A stretch of DNA of 64,000 nt, taken from contig NZ_VJYZ01000005.1 in assembly GCF_007018965.1 (NCBI RefSeq), positions 124,001 through 188,000 of the forward strand. Direction: 5' to 3'. The stretch comes from Paracoccus marinus (GTDB lineage Bacteria > Pseudomonadota > Alphaproteobacteria > Rhodobacterales > Rhodobacteraceae). Both the position numbers and the translations under genes were made by a program. Each line of letters opens with the position of its first letter. Position 1 is the stretch's first letter. This document shows positions 8,477 to 16,038 of this stretch, one piece after another. Under the pieces are notes generated by a model. It saw nothing but the letters and a program-made list of their open reading frames with translations. It was not told where the DNA came from and did not search any database.

Positions 8477-8501
8477 GGAACTTTCACACCCGGCGGGTGT
8501 T
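8477..8501 (+). promoter_or_regulatory. Candidate EcfG-type (general stress sigma) promoter for the DUF2382 genes
   Basis: GGAAC at 8477-8481 is followed after 16 bases by TGTT (8498-8501), close to the alphaproteobacterial EcfG consensus GGAAC-N16/17-CGTT. It lies 67 bases before the ATG at 8568. The assignment is by motif only. Confidence 0.5.
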
Positions 8502-8567
8502 GGAATGCGCACGCCGGGACGACTGCCCCGGCGAGTTGACGAGCGCAGTTTTGCCCAAGGGGTGGCC

Positions 8568-9119
8568 ATGTCCGATCTTACCCGCGATCAACTTCCCGGC
8601 GAAGCGGTATCGGCTGCCCCGACGCAGGTCGCGGGTGTGGCGGGTCTGAATGACCCGTCGAACCGCGACCTTCGTCAGACCCTGGAACTTGCCGAGGAAT
8701 TCGCGACGGTGGAAGTCGTCCGCGAGGAAACCGGCCTGATCCGGGTGCGGACCGTGACGGATTCCTTCGACGACGTCGTTCCCGCCACCGTGCGGGCCGA
8801 GATCGTCGAGGTGACCCGCCACGCCGTCGAACGGGAGGTCGATACCGCCCCCGAACCCCGCACCGAAGGCGACGTGACCATCATTCCCGTCGTCGAGGAG
8901 CGCGCGGTCGTCGTGACCCGTCTTTTCGTCACCGAGGAAATCCACGTCCGCCGCGTCGTCACGCAGGAGCCGACAGAACTGCCGGTCAACCTGCGTCGCC
9001 AGCGCGTGGTCGTGGAACGCGTCGATGCCGAAGGCCGGGTCTCGCCCGTGTCCAAAGGCGCGGGCGCGTACGACCCGGCCGGGACATCCCAAGAAGTCCC
9101 GGACCGCAAGACTGTCTGA
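8568..9119 (+). CDS. DUF2382 (YsnF/AvaK-type) domain protein
   Basis: The 183-residue protein contains one DUF2382 domain, found in bacterial stress-associated proteins of unknown biochemical function. The recognisable stretch runs from FATVEVVREETGLIRVRT, through VEVTRHAVEREVD, to VVVTRLFVTEEIHVRRVVT, near residues 45-160. It has no signal peptide or membrane segment and is rich in alternating charged and Val residues. I start it at ATG 8568 because upstream in-frame codons would include promoter-like sequence. It is followed 52 bases later by a second DUF2382 gene, probably in the same transcript. Confidence 0.85.
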   Translation: MSDLTRDQLPGEAVSAAPTQVAGVAGLNDPSNRDLRQTLELAEEFATVEVVREETGLIRVRTVTDSFDDVVPATVRAEIVEVTRHAVEREVDTAPEPRTEGDVTIIPVVEERAVVVTRLFVTEEIHVRRVVTQEPTELPVNLRRQRVVVERVDAEGRVSPVSKGAGAYDPAGTSQEVPDRKTV

Positions 9120-9171
9120 ACCGTCAGCGACAAACTCTCTTCAACCAACCTTCATCGATAGGAATGTTACG

Positions 9172-10101
9172 ATGGCCATGGAACAAGACTACCAAGCCGG
9201 CGCGGCTCGCAGCCTTTCCGCCATGTTCGACACCCGTGAGGACGCTGACCGCGCCGTCGCGCGGCTGAAGGAAGTCGGCATCGCCGACGTGGTCCTGACC
9301 GGCGAAGAAAACGGCGGCTACTCCGTCGATACCGCCCCGGGCGTCACCGACCGTGACCGCGGCTTCTTCGAGTCCATCGGCGACTTCTTCTTCCCCGAAG
9401 AAGACCGTTATGCCTATGCCGAGGGCCTGAACCGCGGCGGCTACCTGGTCACCGTGTCGAACGTGCCGGAAAACATGTACGACCGCGCGCTCGACATCCT
9501 CGATGACGAAGGCGCCGTCGATCTGGACGCCCGCGAAAGCGAATGGCGCAGCCAGGGCTGGCAGGGCTACACCGGCGCGGGTGCCGCGACCGGCGCGGCC
9601 GTCGGCTCGACCTTTGCCGACCGCGACGTGACCGCGACCGACCGCGACCTCACCGACCGCAACCTGCGCGGCGGCGAACACATCGACGTGGTCGAGGAGC
9701 GTCTGAGCGTCGCCAAGCGCGAAACCGATGCCGGCCGCGTCCGCGTCCGCTCGTATGTCCGCGAGATCCCCGTGGAACAGGACGTGGACCTGCGCAGCGA
9801 GACCGTTCAGGTTCAGCGCCGCCCCGTCGACCGTCCGGCCGAGACCGGCGCGTTCGAAGAGCGCACGATCGAGGCCCGCGAGTACCGCGAGACCCCGGTC
9901 GTCAGCAAGGACGCCCGCGTCGTCGAGGAAATCGACCTGAGCAAGAACGTCGAAAGCCGCACCGAAACGGTTCGCGACACGGTCCGCAAGACCGAGGTCG
10001 AGATCGAGGACGAGCGCACCGCGATCGACCGCGACGTGGACAGCACGATCGACCGCACCGTCGATCGCAACCTGACCGACCGCGACGACACGTTCCGCTG
10101 A
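9172..10101 (+). CDS. Stress protein with N-terminal YflT-like and C-terminal DUF2382 domains
   Basis: The 309-residue acidic protein starts MAMEQDYQAG. The first 110 residues resemble the heat-induced stress protein YflT/GSP17M domain (SLSAMFDTREDADRAVARL). A middle segment of short DRD/TDRDL repeats (about 145-165) leads into a DUF2382 domain at about 168-285 (EHIDVVEERLSVAKRETDAG onward). The C-terminus is again rich in TxDR repeats. No membrane segment is present. Two in-frame ATGs (9172, 9178) compete for the start. A strong terminator follows at 10123-10151. Function is unknown; a role in envelope or desiccation stress is inference. Confidence 0.85.
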   Translation: MAMEQDYQAGAARSLSAMFDTREDADRAVARLKEVGIADVVLTGEENGGYSVDTAPGVTDRDRGFFESIGDFFFPEEDRYAYAEGLNRGGYLVTVSNVPENMYDRALDILDDEGAVDLDARESEWRSQGWQGYTGAGAATGAAVGSTFADRDVTATDRDLTDRNLRGGEHIDVVEERLSVAKRETDAGRVRVRSYVREIPVEQDVDLRSETVQVQRRPVDRPAETGAFEERTIEAREYRETPVVSKDARVVEEIDLSKNVESRTETVRDTVRKTEVEIEDERTAIDRDVDSTIDRTVDRNLTDRDDTFR

Positions 10102-10122
10102 TCCGTTCGGCCCATTGACCGT

Positions 10123-10151
10123 CGGGTGGCCCATGCGGGCCACCCGTTTTT
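10123..10151 (+). terminator. Rho-independent terminator after the DUF2382 pair
   Basis: A perfect 10-bp stem (CGGGTGGCCC/GGGCCACCCG) with a four-base ATGC loop is followed by TTTTT. It ends the transcript of the two DUF2382 genes. Confidence 0.9.
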
Positions 10152-10239
10152 ATTCGTGTTGCTTTTTGTCAATAATCCGCATCACTTCGACTAAAGCTGC
10201 CGCAGGTCGCTCTGGGGCAGCCTCATCAGGACATATCAA

Positions 10240-10968
10240 ATGGCACTAGGCGGCTACTTCACGCGCTTTCTTCAGCTGCGTGATGAACTTTCCGAAGACG
10301 ACCTGGCGCGGCTTGCCGCCATGCCGACCAGGCTTGAGACGTTCCAGCCGGGCGAGGTCATCGTATCGCCGGGTCCGCATACCCGCAGCTGCCTCGTGGT
10401 GTCAGGGCTCGCCGGCCGGGTCACGATGCTTGCGGGAAAACCTGCGGTGCAGGCCATCACCGCCCTGCATGTTCCGGGCGATTTCGTCGATCTGCACGCC
10501 TTTGTCCTGAAGGAACTCGACCACGCTGTCGTGGCGTTCGGCCGGGTCGAGGTCGAGTTCGTCGACCATACCGAGCTCGCCCAGATGACCGAGCATTTTC
10601 CGCACCTCACGCGGCTGTTCTGGATGACCACGGCCATCGACGCCGCTGTTCACCGGCAATGGCTGTTCGCAAGCTCGGTCCTTCGCTCCAGCGCCCATCT
10701 GGCGCATCTCATCTGCGAACTTTACGTGCGGATGTCGTCGGTGGGCGCTGTCCGCGACTACATCATGACGGTGCCGCTGCTGCAGCGCGAACTGGCCGAG
10801 ATCCTGGGCTATTCCTCGATCCACATCAACCGGGCGGTGCGTGACCTGCGCGACCGCAAGCTGGTCCGCTGGCAAGGGTCCGAGGTCGAGATCCTGTCGT
10901 GGGATGGGCTGACGCGGCTGGCGCGGTTCGACCCGACCTACCTGGAAATCGGCTACCGGCCGCGCTGA
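10240..10968 (+). CDS. Crp/Fnr family transcriptional regulator
   Basis: The 242-residue protein has the Crp/Fnr layout: an N-terminal cyclic-nucleotide-binding-like beta-roll at about residues 20-130 (GEVIVSPG, VPGDFVDLHAFV), a long dimer helix, and a C-terminal winged helix at about 165-230 with the recognition region LAEILGYSSIHINRAVRDLR. It lacks the N-terminal Cys cluster of Fnr and the canonical cAMP-contact arginine signature is not evident, so its effector is unknown. It is monocistronic; the next gene downstream is convergent. Confidence 0.9.
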   Translation: MALGGYFTRFLQLRDELSEDDLARLAAMPTRLETFQPGEVIVSPGPHTRSCLVVSGLAGRVTMLAGKPAVQAITALHVPGDFVDLHAFVLKELDHAVVAFGRVEVEFVDHTELAQMTEHFPHLTRLFWMTTAIDAAVHRQWLFASSVLRSSAHLAHLICELYVRMSSVGAVRDYIMTVPLLQRELAEILGYSSIHINRAVRDLRDRKLVRWQGSEVEILSWDGLTRLARFDPTYLEIGYRPR

Positions 10969-10977
10969 GGCGGCGCC

Positions 10978-11913
10978 TCACTGGCAAAGACGATAGCCGC
11001 CGTTCCGCGCCTTGATGTCGAGGTGCAGGTGGTCGGAATGGGCGTCATTCGATCCGGGGCCAAGGACGGTCGTGAACGCCAAGCAGGCGCTGCTGCGCAC
11101 CGCCGCCTGGAACGATTCCAGCAGGTCGCCGCTGTCCTCGCGCGGGGCGACGGTCAGGTCGGTGCCGTCGTCGAAGCGGAAGGCCGCAATGTCGATGGCG
11201 TTGCCGACCGCGTGTTCCGACAGGCGCGAGGTGCTGGCGCCGCCCACAACCGGCCGGCAGAAATAGGTCGTCCCAAGCGTCATTGCGGTCACGCGCGGGG
11301 CGCCGGGCAGGCGCGCGGCCGCGGGCTGGACGAAGTCGCGGGTCCAGTGGGCCAACGCACGCGCGGTGTCGCAGCGCATGTCTGCGCCGCCTTCCAGCGC
11401 GAGGCCCGGCAGGATCTCGGTCACGCGGATGGGGCGCGCGATCCCGCAGTCGCGGTCGGCCGGGTCGGTGATCCCGGCCGCATCTTCAAAGGTCGCGCCG
11501 AGGACCGTCAGTTCCAGCTTGCAGGCGGATAGGTCGAAGTCGCTTTCGCGCAGAAGCTGGGGAACGGGCGGGCCGAGCGGCGTGGGCGGGACCGACGCTT
11601 GCGATCCGGGCGGGGGCGGCATGTCCTCGGGCGGGATCAGCCGGCCCTGCGTCTTGGGCTTGGCTCCGTCATCCGGCGACACGGGCGGCGCCTCGAAATC
11701 CTCGGGCGGGATCAGTTTTCCCTGCGTCTGGCGCGTATCGGGTGGCGGGCTGTGACCTGCCGCGGTCGGGTCCGAGGGGCGTTCGGGCGGGCGGTCCGCC
11801 GGGGCGGGATCGATGGACGCGCCGGTGCGGTCGGGTGGCGGCGTCTGCGCCAACGCGACCACACCGCCCGCAAGCGCCAGCGCGGCGGCCGCGGCAAGGA
11901 CGCGCACGCGCAC
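10978..11913 (-). CDS. Extensin-like C-terminal domain protein, exported
   Basis: The 311-residue protein has a signal peptide (about residues 1-22, cleavage near ALAQT). A Pro-rich linker follows with a repeated unit of the form QGKLIPPEDFEAPPVSPDD / QGRLIPPEDMPPPPGSQ at about 64-105. The C-terminal extensin-like domain runs from about 135 to 311 (SACKLELTVLGATF, CGIARPIRV, SEHAVGNAIDIAAFR, HSDHLHLDI). The HAVGNAID and HLHLD segments resemble the metal-binding histidines of LAS-type peptidases, so a cell-wall role is plausible but unproven. The start is GTG, directly abutting the stop of the upstream L,D-transpeptidase gene, which suggests one operon for envelope proteins. Confidence 0.85.
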   Translation of the reverse strand: MRVRVLAAAAALALAGGVVALAQTPPPDRTGASIDPAPADRPPERPSDPTAAGHSPPPDTRQTQGKLIPPEDFEAPPVSPDDGAKPKTQGRLIPPEDMPPPPGSQASVPPTPLGPPVPQLLRESDFDLSACKLELTVLGATFEDAAGITDPADRDCGIARPIRVTEILPGLALEGGADMRCDTARALAHWTRDFVQPAAARLPGAPRVTAMTLGTTYFCRPVVGGASTSRLSEHAVGNAIDIAAFRFDDGTDLTVAPREDSGDLLESFQAAVRSSACLAFTTVLGPGSNDAHSDHLHLDIKARNGGYRLCQ

Positions 11914-13575
11914 TCAGCGATCCGACATCGACGGGGGCAGGACGGTCGCGGCGGGCTCCACCACCGGGGGGATGGCGGCGCGCGGAACGGCGACCGGGGC
12001 CGCGAAAGGATCGATCACCAGCTGCCCCGGCGCCATCGGCTGGACCTGCCGCGCAGTCGGCTGCGTCTGCATCTGGGCCGGAACGGCAGTCTCAGGGGTC
12101 CCCACGGGCGGCAGTTCGAAGGGGATCGGCTGCTCGGAAGCGACGTTGCCGGGCAGCGGCATGGGCTGTGCGGCCATCGAGGGGTCCGCCAGATCCTGCG
12201 TGGTCTGCACCATGTCCGCCGGCAGCGGCACCGTTTGCGTGGCGGTCATGTCCGGCATCTCGGTCGCCGTCGCTGCCGTCGCTGCCGTCGCTGCCGTCGC
12301 TGTTGCGGACGCGACGCCACGCAGCGGGTTCGCGCCGGGACGCTGCGAGGTGACCAGCGTCAACGCACCCGCGCTGCCGCCGATCGCCTGCGCGACGGCC
12401 ACGTCGGTCGCGCTGCCGCCCGGCAACGACAGGTCGCCCGCGGGCCGCGCCGACGCAGGCGGGCGGCTGCCCGCCATCGTGGCCCCCACGCCCGCCGCAT
12501 CGGCGATGCTGACGCCGGGTGCCAGGAACTCCACCTCGGTGCTGCCCGGCTGGACCATGTGGGCAAGTTCTCGCGCGTCCCAGTTGGTCAGCCGGACGCA
12601 GCCATGCGACTGCTGGACGAACAGCCGCGACGGCGAGGGCGTGCCGTGCAGGCCGTATGTCGGCTCGCTGAGGTCGATCCACACGTTGCCCACCGGCGCG
12701 TTCGGGCCTGCCGGCACGACCAGCACACGGTCGTTTTCACCCTGCTTGAAGTTCTTGGACGGATCGTAGGTATAGGTCGGGTCCAGCGCCACCGCCGTCA
12801 CCTTGTGGATCCCGTGCGGCGACGGCGTCTCGCCCGATCCCACGGTCGCCGGATAATCCGCGACCATGCGCCCGTCCGCGTCATAGGCCGCGACCCGGCT
12901 CGTCTGCTTGTCGACGATGATGCGCGCGACCTTGGCCCTGATCGGTTTCGCGGGCAGCGTGATGCGGATCGTCTCGCCGGGAACGAACGACGCGCCGGGG
13001 TTCAGCTGGGCCAGGAACTTGTCGTCCATGTGAAACCGCTCGCCCAGCTTCTCGACGACCGAGGTGTAGCCCTGCGAGGTCATCGCGGCCTTTTCGGCGT
13101 AGTCCGACGGAATGCTTTCGACCAGCCCCTCGGCGTCGGCATCGACGATCGTGTAGTCGGTCGTCATCGGCGCGTCCGCATAGGCGTGAAGCAGGTTCCA
13201 GATGTCGGGGTCCATGATCCCGTCCTGCGCCAGGCCGTGCCCCCGTTCGAAGGCAAGGATCGCGCTCTGGCTCATCCCGCCCTTGAAGCCGTCCACGACG
13301 CCCGGCGACACGCCCGATCGGTCGAGCAGGATCTGGATCCGCGCGGTCAGCGCCGACTGCCCCTGCGGCAGGTCGCCGCCGGTGTATTCCGCAAGTTCGA
13401 TATCCTGCGAGTTGATGTCCGCGCGGGCCGATGGCGACTGCGCCCCGGCCGCGAGCGGCAGCGCGCCGAGCGCGATCAGGCACAGCGCGGCCGCGCGGAA
13501 GCTGCGGAGGCGGGGCTGCGGCATTGCGACCTGCATCGCGGCTGGCATCGTGACTGGCATCGTGACCGGCATCAT
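11914..13575 (-). CDS. L,D-transpeptidase (YkuD) with peptidoglycan-binding domain
   Basis: The product is predicted to crosslink or anchor peptidoglycan in the periplasm. From MMPVTM at 13575 it is 553 residues. After a run of in-frame Met codons comes a signal-like hydrophobic segment (FRAAALCLIALGALPLAAGA). A peptidoglycan-binding-like region follows (ARIQILLDRSGVSPGVVDGF), then a LysM-like or linker part. The YkuD catalytic domain has HGTPSPSRLFVQQSHGCVRL, with the conserved His and the SHGCVR nucleophile Cys. The C-terminal 170 residues are Ala/Pro/Met-rich low complexity, including a 9-nt DNA repeat. The start is uncertain because five ATGs lie in a tandem repeat; the frame also stays open upstream to 13791. 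Confidence 0.9.
   Translation of the reverse strand: MMPVTMPVTMPAAMQVAMPQPRLRSFRAAALCLIALGALPLAAGAQSPSARADINSQDIELAEYTGGDLPQGQSALTARIQILLDRSGVSPGVVDGFKGGMSQSAILAFERGHGLAQDGIMDPDIWNLLHAYADAPMTTDYTIVDADAEGLVESIPSDYAEKAAMTSQGYTSVVEKLGERFHMDDKFLAQLNPGASFVPGETIRITLPAKPIRAKVARIIVDKQTSRVAAYDADGRMVADYPATVGSGETPSPHGIHKVTAVALDPTYTYDPSKNFKQGENDRVLVVPAGPNAPVGNVWIDLSEPTYGLHGTPSPSRLFVQQSHGCVRLTNWDARELAHMVQPGSTEVEFLAPGVSIADAAGVGATMAGSRPPASARPAGDLSLPGGSATDVAVAQAIGGSAGALTLVTSQRPGANPLRGVASATATAATAATAATATEMPDMTATQTVPLPADMVQTTQDLADPSMAAQPMPLPGNVASEQPIPFELPPVGTPETAVPAQMQTQPTARQVQPMAPGQLVIDPFAAPVAVPRAAIPPVVEPAATVLPPSMSDR
12266..12301. repeat. Four tandem copies of a 9-nt unit inside the L,D-transpeptidase gene
   Basis: GCCGTCGCT occurs four times without interruption, encoding an Ala-Thr-Ala repeat in the low-complexity tail. 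The unit length is a multiple of three, so copy-number change would keep the frame. Confidence 0.9.
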
Positions 13576-13579
13576 GACC
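13520..13579. repeat. Five degenerate 12-nt tandem repeats over the L,D-transpeptidase start
   Basis: Five 12-base units of the form GGCATCGTGACC, with one to four changes each, run through the 5' end of the gene. Read on the minus strand each supplies an in-frame ATG (MPVT-MPVT-MPAA-MQVA-MPQ). Slippage here would add or remove start codons without a frameshift. Confidence 0.85.
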
Positions 13580-13811
13580 TCGGGGCGACGTTTCTTGTTG
13601 GCTCGTTTGCTTGTCGGCAAGAACGGGGGCGCGGGCAAGGGCAGGGCGGCGTGCGTCCGGTCAACAATCCTTGAATCCATGCCGGGGCAGCGCGCCCTGG
13701 CCGCAGCGTAGCGGCCGACGGGACTTGCGGGGGCGGCGCGGCGTGCGTGAAATGCGGCGCGAACCCGGGCGGCTTTGCGCCCCCGCGCCACCAGCAGGAA
13801 GGAACGTTCCC

Positions 13812-14627
13812 ATGGCCGCCGAATGTGAGATCATCGACAAGGGCGACCGTCTGGTCGTCGTCAACCGCAACGTGGCGCGCCGCAACGCGATGTCGGCCGA
13901 ATGGACCGCCGGGATGCGCAAGGCCTTCGCGCAGGCGGCGGCAGAGCCGCGCATCGCCGCCGTGATCCTTGTCGGCGAGGGCGGATTTTTCTGCGCGGGC
14001 GGCGATCTCAACATGCTGATGAAGGCCGCGTCGGTCGGCGAGGAACAGCGCCACGAGGGGATCGCCAACCTCGCCAACCTGATCCGCGACATCATGCGCT
14101 GCCCCCGCCCGGTGATCGCGGCGGTGGACGGCGGCGCGGCGGGGGCGGGGTTCTCGATCGCGTTCGCCTGCGACCTGATCGTGGCGGCGCGAGACGCACG
14201 CTTTACCGCCGCCTATGTCAACGCGGGCCTCGTGCCCGACGGGGGGCTGTCGGCCAGCGTCGCGGCGGCGCTGCCGCCCGCGCTGGCGGCCGAACTGCTG
14301 CTGACGGGGCAGCCGATCGGGGCCGAGCGGCTGCACCAGCTTGGCGCGATCAACGCATTGGCCGAGCCCGGCCAGGCGCTGGACGCGGCGCACGCGCTGG
14401 CGGACCGGCTGGCGGCGGGCCCGGCCGAAGGGCAGGCGGCGATCAAGTCCCTGCTGACGAGCGCGCGCGAACAGCTGATGGAACGCCAGCTTGCCGCCGA
14501 GACCCCGCTGATGGCCCGCGCGATCGGCAGCCCCGAGGCGTACGAGGGGATGGCCGCCTTCCTGGGCAAGCGCGCGCCCGACTATCCGGCGCTGCGCCGG
14601 GCGGCCGGGGACGCGCCCGCAGGGTAA
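13812..14627 (+). CDS. Enoyl-CoA hydratase/isomerase family protein
   Basis: The 271-residue protein belongs to the crotonase superfamily, which acts on acyl-CoA thioesters. The oxyanion-hole segments are visible: GGFFCAGGDLNML at about residues 56-68 and VDGGAAGAGFSIAFACD at about 103-119. At the position of the second catalytic acid the sequence reads VNAGLVPDGG, which lacks the usual Glu-Glu pair of true hydratases, so it may be an isomerase-like or oxepin-CoA-hydrolase-like member. The start at ATG 13812 follows an AGGAAGGAA ribosome-binding region. It is separated by about 160 bases from the MFS gene downstream. Confidence 0.88.
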   Translation: MAAECEIIDKGDRLVVVNRNVARRNAMSAEWTAGMRKAFAQAAAEPRIAAVILVGEGGFFCAGGDLNMLMKAASVGEEQRHEGIANLANLIRDIMRCPRPVIAAVDGGAAGAGFSIAFACDLIVAARDARFTAAYVNAGLVPDGGLSASVAAALPPALAAELLLTGQPIGAERLHQLGAINALAEPGQALDAAHALADRLAAGPAEGQAAIKSLLTSAREQLMERQLAAETPLMARAIGSPEAYEGMAAFLGKRAPDYPALRRAAGDAPAG

Positions 14628-14787
14628 GCGTGGCGAGCGAACGGCCGGGGGCTGAAAAAGCGGCCGGGGGGCGTTGACATTCGGCAGCCGCAAGCGCCCC
14701 TTCCGGGCACCCCGGCGCGGCGGTCCACCGACGCGCCGGCCTTTCCCGCCCGCCGTTTTTCGTTCGTCCAAGCACCGGAAATCCGCC

Positions 14788-16038
14788 GTGAGCCACCCCA
14801 CCGCGTCCCACCCCGCCACGACCCACTCCACCGCGACCGTCACCCCCGCCAATTCGCAATCCGCCTCTGCCGCAGCCGTCACCGCGTGGTCGGTGCTGGG
14901 CGCGATCAGCCTGTGCCACATGGTCAACGACGTCATGCAGTCGCTGCTGTCGGCGATCTATCCCCTGCTGCGGGCGGAGTTCAGCCTGACCTACGCGCAG
15001 GTCGGATTGATGACCTTTGCCTTTCAGGTGACGGCCTCGATCCTGCAGCCGCTGGTGGGGATCGTCACCGACAAGCGGCCGATGCCGAAATCGCTGGCGG
15101 TGGGGATGCTCACGACCTTCTGCGGGGTGGCGCTGCTGTCGCAGGCGCCAAGCTATGGCTGGCTGCTGGTCGGCGCGATGCTGATCGGAATCGGGTCGTC
15201 CGTGTTCCACCCGGAAAGCTCGCGCGTGGCCCGCATCGCGTCGGGCGGGCGGTTCGGAACCGCGCAGTCGCTGTTCCAGCTGGGCGGCAACTTCGGTCAG
15301 GCGCTGGGGCCGCTGCTGGCCGCGTTCCTGGTGGTGCCGCTGGGGCGGCCGGTGATCGGCTGGGTCGCGCTGTTCGCGCTGGCGGGCGCCGCCGCGCTGT
15401 GGCGCGTGGGCGCCTGGGCCGAGGGGCGGCGCCGCGCCGCCAAGACGCTTGCCGCGCCCACGCCGCGCCTGCCGCGCGGCCGGGTGGTCGGCGCGATCGC
15501 GGTGCTGGCGCTGCTGGTCATGACCAAGAACTTCTACACCGCCAGCCTGTCGAGCTACTACACCTTCTTCCTGATCGAGAAGTTCGGCGTCAGCGCGCAG
15601 ATGAGCCAGGTCATGCTGTTCCTCTTCCTCGGCGGGATGGCGGCCGGGGTGATGCTGGGCGGGATCATCGGCGACCGTGTCGGCGCGCTGACCGTGATAT
15701 GGGTGTCGATCCTCGGCGCGCTGCCGCTGACGCTGCTGCTGCCGCATGTGGGGCTGATCCCCACGGGCATCCTGTCGGTGCTGATCGGGCTGGTGCTCGC
15801 CTCGGCCTTTCCCGCCATCGTCGTCTACGCGCAGGAACTGGTGCCGGGCCGCACCGGCATGATCGCGGGGCTGTTCTTCGGCTTTGCCTTCGGCATGGGC
15901 GGGGTCGCCGCCGCGCTGCTGGGGCAGGTCGCCGACGCCCGCGGGATCGAGTTCGTGTACCTGCTGTGCTCGTTCCTGCCGGTTCTGGGCCTGGCCACGA
16001 TCCTGCTGCCCAGCGAGAAATCGCTGCGCGCCGCGTGA
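14788..16038 (+). CDS. MFS transporter of the fosmidomycin resistance (Fsr) type
   Basis: The protein is about 416 residues with about 12 hydrophobic helices. Sequences typical of the Fsr-like MFS group are visible: HMVNDVMQSLLSAIYPLL in helix 1, the MLTTFCGVALLSQAPSYG region, GSSVFHPESSRVA, and GRFGTAQSLFQLGGNFGQA. Such proteins are proton-driven exporters; the substrate is unknown here. I chose GTG 14788 (VSHPTASHP); the frame extends upstream to 14674 through Arg/Pro-rich sequence unlikely to be coding. The stop overlaps the GTG start of the next gene, so the two should be co-translated. Confidence 0.88.
   Translation: MSHPTASHPATTHSTATVTPANSQSASAAAVTAWSVLGAISLCHMVNDVMQSLLSAIYPLLRAEFSLTYAQVGLMTFAFQVTASILQPLVGIVTDKRPMPKSLAVGMLTTFCGVALLSQAPSYGWLLVGAMLIGIGSSVFHPESSRVARIASGGRFGTAQSLFQLGGNFGQALGPLLAAFLVVPLGRPVIGWVALFALAGAAALWRVGAWAEGRRRAAKTLAAPTPRLPRGRVVGAIAVLALLVMTKNFYTASLSSYYTFFLIEKFGVSAQMSQVMLFLFLGGMAAGVMLGGIIGDRVGALTVIWVSILGALPLTLLLPHVGLIPTGILSVLIGLVLASAFPAIVVYAQELVPGRTGMIAGLFFGFAFGMGGVAAALLGQVADARGIEFVYLLCSFLPVLGLATILLPSEKSLRAA

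Noticed and set aside
6997-8487. Extension of flgB upstream through the fliI locus on the minus strand
   Set aside because: The open frame is antisense to fliI, and FlgB homology begins at the TTG at 6996.
13520-13579. Short regular repeats considered as a CRISPR remnant
   Set aside because: The units are 12 bases without spacers and lie in frame at a gene start; this is a coding microsatellite-like repeat.
11599-13674. 691-residue plus-strand frame opposite the extensin-like and L,D-transpeptidase genes
   Set aside because: The opposite strand has signal peptides and the SHGCVR catalytic motif; this frame shows none.
14674-14679. TTGACA upstream of the MFS gene as a sigma-70 promoter
   Set aside because: No acceptable -10 element at 16-18 bases; a -35-like hexamer alone is weak evidence.
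14886-16034. Long plus-strand frame that runs into the GT90 gene and would give a 974-residue protein
   Set aside because: Its first 380 residues are the out-of-frame shadow of the MFS gene, with Arg/Gly-rich meaningless sequence; the real gene begins at the GTG at 16035.
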